A stretch of DNA of 64,000 nucleotides from Chryseobacterium sp. GVT01B (GCF_019970045.1 NZ_JAHXYI010000001.1:434001-498000), one strand, 5' to 3'. Counted from the stretch's first letter, positions 17,268 to 26,112 are shown. Numbers and translations: made by a program. Notes: generated from the sequence alone by a model not told the origin.

Positions 17268-17289
17268 TACTCATACGTAGTGTTGAGTA
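17268..17289. promoter_or_regulatory. 22-bp dyad, putative regulator site 2
   Basis: TACTCA-N10-TGAGTA is a perfect inverted repeat with the same half-site length and spacer as sites 1 and 3. A -7-like TATTTTTA begins 33 nt downstream at 17323. The dyad begins 19 nt after the stop codon of the membrane regulator. Confidence 0.65.
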
Positions 17290-17322
17290 CCGATGGGTGG
17301 TATTTTTTGTTTTTCTTGTCAA

Positions 17323-17330
17323 TATTTTTA
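17323..17330 (+). promoter_or_regulatory. -7-like element downstream of dyad 2
   Basis: TATTTTTA differs from TAnnTTTG only in the last base. It lies 15 nt before the ATG of the first helix-turn-helix gene. Confidence 0.4.
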
Positions 17331-17345
17331 CTTAAAAATATTGTG

Positions 17346-17759
17346 ATGAATATTAAGAACATTCATATTGGAAGCCTGATAAGATCCAAAGTAGTGGAAC
17401 ATCAGATTTCAATAGAAAGGATCTCCCGATTTTTAGACAGAACAGAAGATGATGTAGAAATGATGTATCAGGCAAAAAGTATTGATACGGATATATTGAT
17501 GAAATGGTGTAAGCTATTAAAGTTTGATTTTTTTAGATTTTATACCGGTCATCTTATTTTGTATGCTCCGCAGTCAAGAATTGATAATGAATTCAGAGAA
17601 AAGGGGAGTTCCATAGTTTTCAGGAAAAGTATTTATACCCAGGAGGTAAAGAATTTTATACTTGAAAAAATAGAAATGGGAGCAATGACTGCCAATGAAG
17701 TTGTTGAAAGATATAAGATCCCCAAAACAACTTTATACAAATGGATGAAAAAACTATAA
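17346..17759 (+). CDS. Small helix-turn-helix protein, transposase-like
   Basis: A 137-residue protein of a type abundant in Chryseobacterium and often labelled transposase. It starts MNIKNIHIGSLIRSKVVEHQISIERISRFLDRTEDDVEMMY, an XRE-like arrangement, then has LMKWCKLLKFDFFRFYTGHLILYAP. The C-terminal HTH is MTANEVVERYKIPKTTLYKWMKKL, resembling the IS3/IS2 OrfA-type recogniser. No DDE catalytic domain follows, so it is not a working transposase; a DNA-binding regulator derived from one is more likely. I chose the ATG at 17346, because a GTG at 17280 would put dyad 2 inside the coding region. One base separates its stop from the next gene. Confidence 0.75.
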   Translation: MNIKNIHIGSLIRSKVVEHQISIERISRFLDRTEDDVEMMYQAKSIDTDILMKWCKLLKFDFFRFYTGHLILYAPQSRIDNEFREKGSSIVFRKSIYTQEVKNFILEKIEMGAMTANEVVERYKIPKTTLYKWMKKL

Positions 17760-17760
17760 T

Positions 17761-18081
17761 ATGATACCTGACTATAAGCAGATCTATACCGATATTCTTA
17801 AGGAAAAGTTTCCGGAAAAACTAATAGATATAACCATCAGGAATAAGTTGGAAAGATTACATTCAGCGATTGATATTCTAAAGTTTAATCAATTGATTTT
17901 TGGTGATCCGGAATATGCAGTTGGATTCAAAAGTCAAAGACTCCGCTCTTATGATGAAGAATCCATTTTGGAAATTCTCAGATATCAGAAAAAAAACGGA
18001 CTTAGCAATTTTCAGCTTGGCTGTCATTTTAAAATAAGCAGAAATACCATTGCCAAATGGAAAGCTGTCTTTAAAATATGA
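17761..18081 (+). CDS. Second small helix-turn-helix protein
   Basis: A 106-residue protein, probably translated together with the preceding gene (1-nt gap). It starts MIPDYKQIYTDILKEKFPEK and ends in a homeodomain-like HTH: SILEILRYQKKNGLSNFQLGCHFKISRNTIAKWKAVF. The pairing of these two proteins recurs in Chryseobacterium as I remember it. It has no catalytic domain, and the function is unknown. Confidence 0.75.
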   Translation: MIPDYKQIYTDILKEKFPEKLIDITIRNKLERLHSAIDILKFNQLIFGDPEYAVGFKSQRLRSYDEESILEILRYQKKNGLSNFQLGCHFKISRNTIAKWKAVFKI

Positions 18082-18260
18082 AATGACATTGTAGTTCATT
18101 GGGCTTAATTAAATTATTTTTTTTGATAAGCAAATAATAATTGTTTTTGTGTTTGGTTGGTTGTAATTTTTTGAATTTATTATTGAATTAAATGAAATAA
18201 CTCAACTTTCTATCTGTATTTCCATGCGCTCCGAATTTGCTGTGATTTTGTGAGTTTTAC

Positions 18261-18282
18261 TACGCGTGAGTAGTATTGCGTA
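18261..18282. promoter_or_regulatory. 22-bp dyad, putative regulator site 3
   Basis: TACGCG-N10-TGCGTA with spacer TGAGTAGTAT has one mismatch in the palindrome and is almost the same sequence as site 1. Exactly 32 nt separate it from TAATTTTG at 18315, as at site 1. Confidence 0.7.
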
Positions 18283-18293
18283 GTGAAAATTAA

Positions 18294-18322
18294 TTTGTAA
18301 TTGTCTGAGGGTGATAATTTTG
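18294..18322 (+). promoter_or_regulatory. Promoter of the secreted modular protein
   Basis: TTTG (18294-18297), a 17-nt spacer and TAATTTTG (18315-18322), which fit -33 and -7. The leader to the ATG at 18379 is about 50 nt. Dyad 3 lies just upstream. Confidence 0.6.
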
Positions 18323-18378
18323 TGACGGTTAAATGACTTGGTCAAAAATTTTAATCATTAAACAATTATAACTTTAAA

Positions 18379-20181
18379 ATGATGGAAACAAAATTTACAA
18401 TTCCCCCAATCAAAGTCTTGCTGATAGCACTGCTCTTTGCCTTTGGAAAATTTTATTCACAAGCCAATAATGGCGCGGTAGGAATTAACACTACTACACC
18501 GAATGATAATTCTGTTTTGGATGTCATCTCAGGAAATAATAACAAAGGAGTGCTGATTCCGCGGCTTACAGAAGCACAGCGAAATGCCATTGTAATTAAT
18601 CAATCCAAAGATGACGGACTGACAATTTACAATACTACAGAAGATTGTTTCAATTACTGGAGTCTTGCGGATAACGAATGGAAAAGTGTTTGCGGACAAA
18701 TGGGGAAAGCTGTTTTTACTATAGATTGTTCTACTTCCAAAGCAATGGGAAGCTATGTAAAAGGAAAAGAACTTACCAATTCTAATTACCTGAGTATCGC
18801 GGTAAATGTTACAAAAGTGGGTAACTACACTATTTCCGGAACTACGACAAACGGGTATAACTTTTATGGAACGGGAGTATTTTTGAATACAGGAACACAA
18901 ACGATACAGATTCCTGGGCAGGGAACTCCTCAGAATATCCAGACAGATGATGTATCACTTGAAGCCAATGGAACTGCTGTTACCTGTACTCCGGCGATCT
19001 CTATTACAGTATTAAGTCCTGCAGGAACATATACCATGAGCTGTGGAAACGCAACGGTAAATGGCGTGTACAAAGTAGGAACGGCTCTTACAGCTTCCAA
19101 TACCATTACGTTACCGGTAAATGTTTCAGCATTGGGAAGTTACACGATTACATCCAATACAGTTGACGGGATTTCTTTCAGTGGGTCAGGAACATTTACA
19201 GCGACAGGAAATCAAAATATAACATTAGGCGGAACAGGAACACCGTCTTCTACATCAGTGAAAACAATTACTATTACTTCAGACAGCCAGGGAGGAGTAT
19301 CTACAACCTGTTCTGTAAATGTAGTGGTTGTAATTCCGAAGAAGACAGTACTTCATATCGGATTAGAAACAGCGTATGGCTATAGTGCTTACACCGGTCC
19401 TTCACGAAGTCTGATGGATGCTCCGACAAATTTTGGAACAACGGCCTCAAGTATTGTTAAATATGAAGGTTTTACCCATATATCTTTAGGAAACTCACCT
19501 TCATCAGCAGCTCTTCAGACAGCTCTTAATAACAAACCTGATATTGTTGTCATTGGTTACAACTATACCCCTAATGCTACAGAAGCCGGTTATATTGCTT
19601 CTTACCTTAATAAAAAAGGAGTTGTAATTGCTATGACAGATGATACAGGTACAGCACAGAATTTATTCAGAGGAATATTCTCTGATCCTACAATCTCAGC
19701 TTCTTATGGTGGCGGTGCAGGTTCTGTTTATGCTCTTACCAATTCTGATGATCCTATCCTTAACGGACCTTTTGGAGATGTAAGAGGTAAAAACTGGGGG
19801 GAAGATGCCTCTACAACAGTAAATATTTCCGGATTGACAAGTGGATTTGTTCCTTACAGCTATGCACAACCCATTAACAGCACCACTGCAAGAACAGGAA
19901 TTTCGGGATTAAGAAATACCAGTTTAAACTTTATATGGTTTGGTGACGGTGGTTTTTTAAGTAATGAAAATGCGAACGGAAATCAATATGCAAGCAATAC
20001 CATTGAGCCTTTTGTAGCACCGAGTTCGGGAGGATATTTCCCGGTTCAGAAATCTTCTTACGGATATGCCGGAAACGGATATGCAACAGGATCAATGCAG
20101 GTTCAGAATTCGATTCTTTTTGCCAATATGATCGCGTGGGCAATCAAACAGGCGGAATTCAGCGGAATAAACACACAATGA
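18379..20181 (+). CDS. Large secreted modular protein with ThuA/GATase-like C-terminus
   Basis: A 600-residue exported protein. A signal peptide (to about residue 29, ending YSQA) is followed by a Bacteroidetes surface-protein module, GAVGINTTTPNDNSVLDV ... KGVLIPRLTEAQRNAI ... GLTIYNTTEDCFNYW. Next come two homologous beta-rich repeats, about 112-215 and 216-315, each with an early Cys, a YxVGxxLTxSNxI-type strand, VSxxGSYTITxxTxxGxxFxGxGxF and a closing Cys. The C-terminal 280 residues, starting KKTVLHIGLETAYGYSAY, look like a ThuA/class-I-glutamine-amidotransferase-like fold with PDIVVIGYNYTPNATEAGYIASYLNKKG; I see no clear catalytic Cys. There is no recognisable T9SS C-terminal signal. 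It is likely a cell-surface or secreted protein. Confidence 0.75.
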   Translation: MMETKFTIPPIKVLLIALLFAFGKFYSQANNGAVGINTTTPNDNSVLDVISGNNNKGVLIPRLTEAQRNAIVINQSKDDGLTIYNTTEDCFNYWSLADNEWKSVCGQMGKAVFTIDCSTSKAMGSYVKGKELTNSNYLSIAVNVTKVGNYTISGTTTNGYNFYGTGVFLNTGTQTIQIPGQGTPQNIQTDDVSLEANGTAVTCTPAISITVLSPAGTYTMSCGNATVNGVYKVGTALTASNTITLPVNVSALGSYTITSNTVDGISFSGSGTFTATGNQNITLGGTGTPSSTSVKTITITSDSQGGVSTTCSVNVVVVIPKKTVLHIGLETAYGYSAYTGPSRSLMDAPTNFGTTASSIVKYEGFTHISLGNSPSSAALQTALNNKPDIVVIGYNYTPNATEAGYIASYLNKKGVVIAMTDDTGTAQNLFRGIFSDPTISASYGGGAGSVYALTNSDDPILNGPFGDVRGKNWGEDASTTVNISGLTSGFVPYSYAQPINSTTARTGISGLRNTSLNFIWFGDGGFLSNENANGNQYASNTIEPFVAPSSGGYFPVQKSSYGYAGNGYATGSMQVQNSILFANMIAWAIKQAEFSGINTQ

Positions 20182-20200
20182 TAAAGTTTTTTAAAGAGGG

Positions 20201-20232
20201 CTCCGGTACGATGATTCGTGCCGGAGTTTTTT
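20201..20232 (+). terminator. Intrinsic terminator
   Basis: CTCCGGTACGA pairs with TCGTGCCGGAG (one G-T pair) around 4 nt and six T follow. Confidence 0.88.
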
Positions 20233-20578
20233 ATTTTATATGCTTTTTAATCTCTTCCGTGAGGTTTAATATGAATTCTACGGGAAGATCTTCTTCAGGA
20301 TCAATTAAGAGGATTTTAAACTTCTTTCTGCCATCCATTATCAGCTCAGGATAATCCAGTCTGTCACCGTGGTAAAAACTGATATAATGTTTCTTATATT
20401 TTTTGCTGTAATAGAAATAACACAGCATCTTCTTTTTGTACTTGATAAACGGAAGCCCGAAACTGAATGTTTCCGTAATATTTTCGAGATCGGAAGCTAA
20501 AATAGAATCACGTAAAAATACAAGAGTACTTCTCTCAGGCTCTTCGATTCTGTAGAAATACTCTTGTATGGGATTCAT
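20231..20578 (-). CDS. DUF1801 (YdhG-like) domain protein
   Basis: A 115-residue cytoplasmic protein of the DUF1801/YdhG family, with NPIQEYFYRIEEPERSTLVFLRDSIL at the start, FSFGLPFIKYKKKMLCYFYYSKKYKKHYISFYHG in the middle and ELIMDGRKKFKILLIDPEEDLP near the end. Members adopt a small alpha/beta fold similar to iron-chaperone frataxin-like proteins, but the biochemical role is not established. It lies 18 nt after the ABC exporter gene on the same strand. Confidence 0.85.
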   Translation of the reverse strand: MNPIQEYFYRIEEPERSTLVFLRDSILASDLENITETFSFGLPFIKYKKKMLCYFYYSKKYKKHYISFYHGDRLDYPELIMDGRKKFKILLIDPEEDLPVEFILNLTEEIKKHIK

Positions 20579-20596
20579 TTTAATTGAATTAAAATA

Positions 20597-22435
20597 TTAG
20601 TCGAAGTTTTGAAGTTCAACAAGTTTATTATACATTCCTTTTTTAGCGATCAGGTCATGATGTGTTCCCTGTTCTACAATATCACCTTTTTCCATCACCA
20701 CGATCCAGTCTGCTTTCTGAATTGTTGAAAGACGGTGGGCAATTACCAGAGAAGTTCTGTTTTCCATCATTTTCTCCAGTGCATCCTGTACAAATCTTTC
20801 AGATTCCGTATCCAATGCAGAGGTTGCTTCATCCAGAATCATAATTGGTGGATTTTTCAATACAGCTCTCGCAATAGAAACTCTCTGCTTCTGACCTCCG
20901 GAAAGCTTACCGCCATCATCTCCGATATTGGAATCATATCCTTCAGGAAGCCTTGTGATAAATGCATCTGCATTGGCAATTTTTGCCGCTGCAATCACTT
21001 CTTCTCTTGTAGCATCAGGTTTACCCATCAGAATATTATTGTAAACGGAATCATTGAATAATACAGATTCCTGGGTTACCATACCCAGAAGCTTGCGGTA
21101 TTCATTTAATTTTAAATGTTTAATATTCGTGCCGTCAATCATGATTTCTCCTTCAGAAACATCATAGAATCTAGCTAAAAGATTGGCAATGGTTGTTTTA
21201 CCACTTCCACTTTGTCCAACAAGAGCAACCGTTTTTCCTTTTGGAATAGAAAGTGAGAAGTTTTTAAGGATCGTATGGTCTTTATCGTAGTAAAAACCAA
21301 TATTATTAAATTCGATTGAACTATTTAATGTTGAGATAGAAACAGGATTTGCTATTTCATCAATTTTTACATCAGCATCCAGAATGGCTAATACTCTTTC
21401 AAGAGAAGCTTCTCCTTTCTGTACATTCGAAATTGACTGTGATAAACTTTTCACAGGAGGTAAAATCTGGAAGAAAATACCCAGGAAAACCAAGAAGTCA
21501 GCTGGTGAAATACTTTGTTCTACAATAATTTGTTTTCCACCGTACCAGGCGATAATTAAGAACGTAACCGAACCTAAGAATTCGCTCATCGGAGATGCCA
21601 GTTCTTTTTTTCTTCCTAATCTTATGGAACTGTTGATCCATTTCTGCATTGACTGCATAAAACGGTTGTCCATTATTTTTTCGGCACTGAAAATCTTAAT
21701 CACTTTTGTAGATTTCAATGTTTCATCTACAATTGAGAAAATAGTTCCCATTTCATTCTGAGCTTCATGAGAGTCTTTTTTCAGGCTTTTCCCTATTAAA
21801 GCAATCATCGTCCCCATTACAGGCAATACCAGAAGTGAGAAAAGAGTCATCTCTGTACTTAAGAAGAAAAGAGTCACCAATGTGCTTATCAACATGAAAG
21901 GTGCGTTGATTAATTCCACTAAACTTCCCAAGATATTACCTTCTACTTCACCCACGTCATTTGACATACGGGACATCAGATCTCCCTTTCTGCTTTCCGT
22001 AAAAAAGGAAACAGGTAAAGCAAGAATCTTTCTGTACATCGCTCCACGAAGGTCTTTAGTAACACCTACACGATAATTGATCAGTAAAAACGAACCCAAA
22101 TATCTGAAAAGGTTTCTCAGTAAAAACATAAAAGCCGTTATCACGCAAAGCCAGGCCAAAACGTTAAGGGCTCCATGCTCAGTTACTAAAGTCTGAACAT
22201 AATAATTGGCGTATTCTTTTGCATAAGAGAAAAAATCTAAAATCTCTCCTGAATAAACAGGAGGATGGCTGTATTTTTTAGCCTCTATGGTTCCGAAAAG
22301 CATTCCCAAAACCGGTAGAATAGTCCCTAAGGAAGCAATCTGAAATACAGAATACATAAGGTTGAAAAACAAACTTCCGTAGATGTATTTTTGGTGAGGT
22401 CTTGCGAACTTCAGTATTTTAATATATTGGTTCAT
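20597..22435 (-). CDS. MsbA-like ABC exporter (fused permease and ATPase)
   Basis: A 612-residue half-transporter that dimerises in the inner membrane. The six-helix membrane domain spans about residues 15-330. The nucleotide-binding domain has Walker A VALVGQSGSGKTT, Q-loop VTQESVLFND, signature LSGGQKQRVSIARAV, Walker B MILDEATSALD and H-loop IAHRLSTIQKAD. The substrate cannot be read from sequence; lipid A or lipids, as for MsbA, or a drug exporter, are the usual options. All ATPase motifs are intact. Confidence 0.93.
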   Translation of the reverse strand: MNQYIKILKFARPHQKYIYGSLFFNLMYSVFQIASLGTILPVLGMLFGTIEAKKYSHPPVYSGEILDFFSYAKEYANYYVQTLVTEHGALNVLAWLCVITAFMFLLRNLFRYLGSFLLINYRVGVTKDLRGAMYRKILALPVSFFTESRKGDLMSRMSNDVGEVEGNILGSLVELINAPFMLISTLVTLFFLSTEMTLFSLLVLPVMGTMIALIGKSLKKDSHEAQNEMGTIFSIVDETLKSTKVIKIFSAEKIMDNRFMQSMQKWINSSIRLGRKKELASPMSEFLGSVTFLIIAWYGGKQIIVEQSISPADFLVFLGIFFQILPPVKSLSQSISNVQKGEASLERVLAILDADVKIDEIANPVSISTLNSSIEFNNIGFYYDKDHTILKNFSLSIPKGKTVALVGQSGSGKTTIANLLARFYDVSEGEIMIDGTNIKHLKLNEYRKLLGMVTQESVLFNDSVYNNILMGKPDATREEVIAAAKIANADAFITRLPEGYDSNIGDDGGKLSGGQKQRVSIARAVLKNPPIMILDEATSALDTESERFVQDALEKMMENRTSLVIAHRLSTIQKADWIVVMEKGDIVEQGTHHDLIAKKGMYNKLVELQNFD

Positions 22436-22629
22436 TCAATGAAAAAATTGGATAGCAAAATTACGTAAAATTAAAAGATAAGACGTTCTTAATCCTGTTT
22501 TACTTTAATGGATATGTTCCAAAAAATGTCTTTTTGTTACAACTCAGGAGTATTGTACTTTATTTTTTAGTAAATAATTGGACACTGAAACTCAATATTA
22601 AAAGATATAAGGCTGTGGCTGTTTAACAA

Positions 22630-22651
22630 AAAAACCGCTGAAAAAGCGGTT
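22630..22651 (-). terminator. Intrinsic terminator of the M28 peptidase gene
   Basis: On the minus strand AACCGCT-TTTTC-AGCGGTT is followed by a T-run. It is 19 nt past the stop codon. Confidence 0.85.
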
Positions 22652-22669
22652 CTCTATAGGATAGTTTAA

Positions 22670-23590
22670 TTAAAATTTTACCTGATCGTTATACTTTGGA
22701 TTGAAATTTTTAGGATTCAGTTTATCCAGCGTTTTTCCAAAATTATTGATAATCTGCGTCATATTATCGAAATCTACGATGTTGATATCATCATTTTCGT
22801 GGTGATAATGAGAAGCTTTCGTCATATCAACGGTAGAGAATGAATGGGCAATGATTTTCTTTTTTACAAAGCTGACATTGTCTGAACGGTAAAACAGCTG
22901 CTGTTTTGCATAGGGATCTGCATTGATTTTTAATCCGTTTACAGCATTTTGATTGAAAAGTTCATCAAGATCTGAGAATCCGTCTCCGGTCATATATAAT
23001 GCATTTTTTCCCCATTGCGATTCTGTAGCTACCATTTCAAAATTGAAAAGGGCAGTCATCTTATTATAAATAGGATCCAGATTGGTGTCTGTGGAAATAG
23101 CTCTTGACCCCAGCATTCCTTTTTCTTCTCCATTGAAGGCCATGAAAACCATTGAGAATTCTGGCTTTTTATTTTTAAAATAGTCGGCAATACCTACAAG
23201 AGTTGTAATTCCGCTGGCATCATCATCTGCTCCGTTATAAATGTTGTCACCACTCTTGTCACTGGTCCCGATATGATCAAAATGCCCTGAAAATCCAAGA
23301 TATTGATCTGTCTTTCCCTTTTTAACCCCGCAGACATTGTATACCGTTTTCCCATTATAATCAAATGGTACCAGATATGATTTTCCGGTACAGTATTCCA
23401 GATTATTTTCTTTGAAGAGCTTAGCAATGTAGTTGGCAGCATTTTCATTTTCCTGAGTTCCGATTTCACGGCCCTTCATTTCGTCTGAAGCAAGAGTGGA
23501 AAGAACTGTTTTTATTTTTTCTTTGGAAACCTCCTGTGCAAAAGTAAATACAGAGAATAGTGATAAAGTAAGGTATGTTAGCTTTTTCAT
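22670..23590 (-). CDS. Secreted M28 family zinc aminopeptidase
   Basis: A 306-residue exported metallopeptidase. The signal peptide (MKKLTYLTLSLFSVFTFAQ) is followed by an M28 domain with two zinc sites: HFDHIG (first His/Asp), NGADDDASG (bridging Asp), NGEEKGMLGSR (Glu-Glu, catalytic base and ligand) and, late, HSFSTVDMTKASHYHHENDD. The family removes N-terminal residues from peptides in the periplasm or outside. It is flanked by terminators on both sides, so it is monocistronic. Confidence 0.92.
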   Translation of the reverse strand: MKKLTYLTLSLFSVFTFAQEVSKEKIKTVLSTLASDEMKGREIGTQENENAANYIAKLFKENNLEYCTGKSYLVPFDYNGKTVYNVCGVKKGKTDQYLGFSGHFDHIGTSDKSGDNIYNGADDDASGITTLVGIADYFKNKKPEFSMVFMAFNGEEKGMLGSRAISTDTNLDPIYNKMTALFNFEMVATESQWGKNALYMTGDGFSDLDELFNQNAVNGLKINADPYAKQQLFYRSDNVSFVKKKIIAHSFSTVDMTKASHYHHENDDINIVDFDNMTQIINNFGKTLDKLNPKNFNPKYNDQVKF

Positions 23591-23670
23591 TGTCTTTTAT
23601 TAAAAGTTATATGATCTGTCGTGGTTTTGATCAAAAAGTTGCATTGAATTTACAGAATATATGGTAAATA

Positions 23671-23698
23671 AAAAAACAGCTCCTTAAAAGAAGCTGTT
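23671..23698 (-). terminator. Intrinsic terminator of the DUF4293 gene
   Basis: AACAGCT and AGCTGTT form the stem, with a T-run on the minus strand after the second arm. Confidence 0.82.
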
Positions 23699-23722
23699 CT
23701 CACTCAAAAAATCGTTGTAAGG

Positions 23723-24112
23723 TTATCGAAGTCTGTCTACAGATTTTACGAGCCTCTCATCTTTACGGATATAGATGTTTGCAATAAGCAGACATATTAC
23801 CGCAATCAATGGGAAAATTGGCTCAATACCCTTCTCAGGAATCTGAATTCCTCCGGATAAGTTGAGTAACCAGTACGCCAATACACCAATCAACAAAACG
23901 TTTATAATGATGCTGATGGTATTCAGCAAAATTTGTCTTTTTCTGTTTTTGAAACTAAAAATACTTAATGCTCCAATGATTACAAGCACTATACTGCCAA
24001 TATTAAGTAGAGGAATACTGTCGGAAATGACAACATCCTGTCCTGTTATAAAAAGGAAAACAGCAGCTAAAACTGCCAATAACGTCCATATAGTTTGTAT
24101 TCTCTGTAGCAT
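23723..24112 (-). CDS. DUF4293 membrane protein
   Basis: A 129-residue membrane protein of Bacteroidetes family DUF4293, with four hydrophobic segments and the typical start MLQRIQTIWTLLA. The middle loop FKNRKRQILLN separates the segment pairs and the protein ends in a charged tail (RKDERLVKSVDRLR). Function is unknown. It is divergent from rho, a neighbourhood common in Flavobacteriia. Confidence 0.87.
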   Translation of the reverse strand: MLQRIQTIWTLLAVLAAVFLFITGQDVVISDSIPLLNIGSIVLVIIGALSIFSFKNRKRQILLNTISIIINVLLIGVLAYWLLNLSGGIQIPEKGIEPIFPLIAVICLLIANIYIRKDERLVKSVDRLR

Positions 24113-24146
24113 TGAATATTAAATTCTTGGCAAAAATAACATAAAT

Positions 24147-24177
24147 TTTGCACAATTCAAAAATAAGTGTAGATTTG
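24147..24177 (+). promoter_or_regulatory. rho promoter
   Basis: TTTG (24147-24150), exactly 19 nt, then TAGATTTG (24170-24177): a full Bacteroidetes consensus promoter. The leader to the rho ATG is about 70 nt. Confidence 0.75.
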
Positions 24178-24255
24178 CATTATACAATGTACTTGAAAAC
24201 AAAAGTCACCGGACTTACTTTTCTTACTCACAATTAATTACATTTTTACATAAAT

Positions 24256-26088
24256 ATGTTTAACATAGAAACGTTAAGGTCAAAATCCGTAACGGAACTG
24301 ACTAAAATCTTAAAAGATTTGGGCGTTAAAGTTGCAAGAACCAGCAATGAAAATGACAAGATCTTTGCTATTCTTGACTTTCAGGCTTCTAACCCTAAAG
24401 TTGCAAAAGATTATTTCAACGCCACAGAAACCACCAGTATAAATACTGAAGAGGCTCCAGCAGAAAAACCTGCTAAAGCCCCGGTAAGAAAAGCTGCTCC
24501 GAAAAAAACGGCAGCAAAACCAAAAGCCAATACAAAAGCTCCGGAAGAACCTAAAGCAGAGGAAAAAGTAGAAGAAAAGGTACCGGCTCCTGAAGAAATA
24601 AAACAGGAAGAACCTAAAGCAGAAGTATCGGCAGCGGCCACCACAGAAGATGTATCAGCCGCAGCTCAAGCTAAAAAGAAAAGAAAAAGAGTTTCTACCA
24701 ATACAGGTAACGCAGAAGTATCTCAGGAAAAAACAGAAGCTCCAAAAAACACAGAATCTCAAGAGCCTGCTCAGGCCGAAGAAAAGCCGAACAATCCCCC
24801 TCAACAACAGGCTAACAGACCTCAAAAAGGACACAACCATCCACAGAACAGTGGAAACCAACATAAAAATCAAAACCAAAACCAGCACCAGCAGCATCAA
24901 AACCAAAATCAGAATCAAAACAGGCATTCTGAGAAGGCAGAGGAGCAGCATGACCATAAAAAAGAATTTAATTTCGATGGGTTGGTAAGTATTGAAGGGG
25001 TTTTGGAAATACTACCGGATAACTACGGATTTTTACGTTCTTCAGATTTCAGTTATATCTCTTCTCCTGATGATGTGTATGTATCTACTGCTCAGATTAG
25101 AAATTATGGGTTGAAAACCGGAGATACTGTAAAAGGAATTGTAAGACTTCCAAAAGAAGGAGAGAAATATTTTTCACTATTAAAACCTACAGAAGTTAAT
25201 GGTCGTGATCTTGCGTTCATTAAAGACCGTGTAGCTTTTGAATATCTTACACCGCTTTTCCCTGAAGAGAAATTCAATCTTGCAGGAAGCGAATCTACAG
25301 TTTCTACAAGAATTGTAGACCTATTTGCTCCTATTGGAAAAGGACAGAGAGCCATGATCGTGGCACAGCCTAAAACAGGTAAGACGATGTTGCTGAAAGA
25401 TATCGCCAATTCTATTGCTGCCAACCACCCGGAAGTATACATGATGGTTCTTTTGATTGATGAACGTCCGGAAGAGGTTACTGATATGGAAAGAAGTGTA
25501 AATGCAGAAGTTATTGCTTCTACCTTTGACGAAGCAGCTGAAAAACATGTGAAAGTAGCTAACCTTGTACTGGCGAAAGCACAGAGAATGGTTGAATGCG
25601 GACACGATGTTGTTATCTTACTGGATTCAATCACAAGATTGGCAAGAGCATACAACACCGTTACTCCTGCATCTGGTAAAGTTCTTTCCGGTGGGGTAGA
25701 TGCCAATGCTCTTCACAAGCCGAAAAGATTCTTTGGTGCAGCAAGAAAAATCGAAGGAGGAGGATCTCTTACGATCATTGCCACTGCATTGATTGATACA
25801 GGTTCTAAAATGGATGAAGTGATCTTTGAAGAATTTAAAGGTACAGGTAACATGGAGCTTCAGTTAGACAGAAAAATTGCTAACAGAAGAATTTATCCTG
25901 CTATCGACTTAATTTCTTCCAGCACCCGTAGAGATGATCTTCTTCTGGATGAAGTAACTTCTCAGAGAATGTGGATCTTCAGAAAATACCTTTCTGAAAT
26001 GAATCCTGTGGAAGCAATGGAATTTGTAAATAAAAACATTAAAGGAACTCTTAATAATGAAGAATTCCTGATGTCTATGAATAAATAA
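24256..26088 (+). CDS. rho: Transcription termination factor Rho with long disordered insertion
   Basis: A 610-residue RNA-dependent helicase that ends transcription at Rho sites and is longer than the roughly 420-residue E. coli protein. The N-terminal helical domain (1-50) is split from the RNA-binding cold-shock-like domain (about 240-315, [17 protein letters not shown]) by an insertion of about 180 residues. The insertion begins rich in Lys, Ala, Pro and Glu and ends rich in Asn, Gln and His. The ATPase part has Walker A QPKTGKT (371-377), Walker [17 protein letters not shown] and the Q/R-loop regions. Such insertions are known in Bacteroidetes; in Bacteroides thetaiotaomicron the disordered region drives condensate formation. 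Confidence 0.97.
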   Translation: MFNIETLRSKSVTELTKILKDLGVKVARTSNENDKIFAILDFQASNPKVAKDYFNATETTSINTEEAPAEKPAKAPVRKAAPKKTAAKPKANTKAPEEPKAEEKVEEKVPAPEEIKQEEPKAEVSAAATTEDVSAAAQAKKKRKRVSTNTGNAEVSQEKTEAPKNTESQEPAQAEEKPNNPPQQQANRPQKGHNHPQNSGNQHKNQNQNQHQQHQNQNQNQNRHSEKAEEQHDHKKEFNFDGLVSIEGVLEILPDNYGFLRSSDFSYISSPDDVYVSTAQIRNYGLKTGDTVKGIVRLPKEGEKYFSLLKPTEVNGRDLAFIKDRVAFEYLTPLFPEEKFNLAGSESTVSTRIVDLFAPIGKGQRAMIVAQPKTGKTMLLKDIANSIAANHPEVYMMVLLIDERPEEVTDMERSVNAEVIASTFDEAAEKHVKVANLVLAKAQRMVECGHDVVILLDSITRLARAYNTVTPASGKVLSGGVDANALHKPKRFFGAARKIEGGGSLTIIATALIDTGSKMDEVIFEEFKGTGNMELQLDRKIANRRIYPAIDLISSSTRRDDLLLDEVTSQRMWIFRKYLSEMNPVEAMEFVNKNIKGTLNNEEFLMSMNK

Positions 26089-26112
26089 ATTAATTTAATT
26101 ATTGTTTAATAG

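Noticed and set aside
17346..18081. Complete insertion sequence
   Set aside because: No DDE transposase domain, no terminal inverted repeats flanking the genes and no direct repeats could be found.
22538..22557. Inverted-repeat-like TACAACTCAGGAGTATTGTA upstream of the ABC exporter, similar to the 22-bp dyads
   Set aside because: It is 20 bp, the half-sites do not match TACKCR/TGMGTA, and no -7 element lies 32 nt away on either strand.
24800..24930. Repeat array in the Asn/Gln/His coding part of rho
   Set aside because: The repeated CAAAACCAA-type codons are low-complexity coding sequence in frame, not a separate tandem element or CRISPR.
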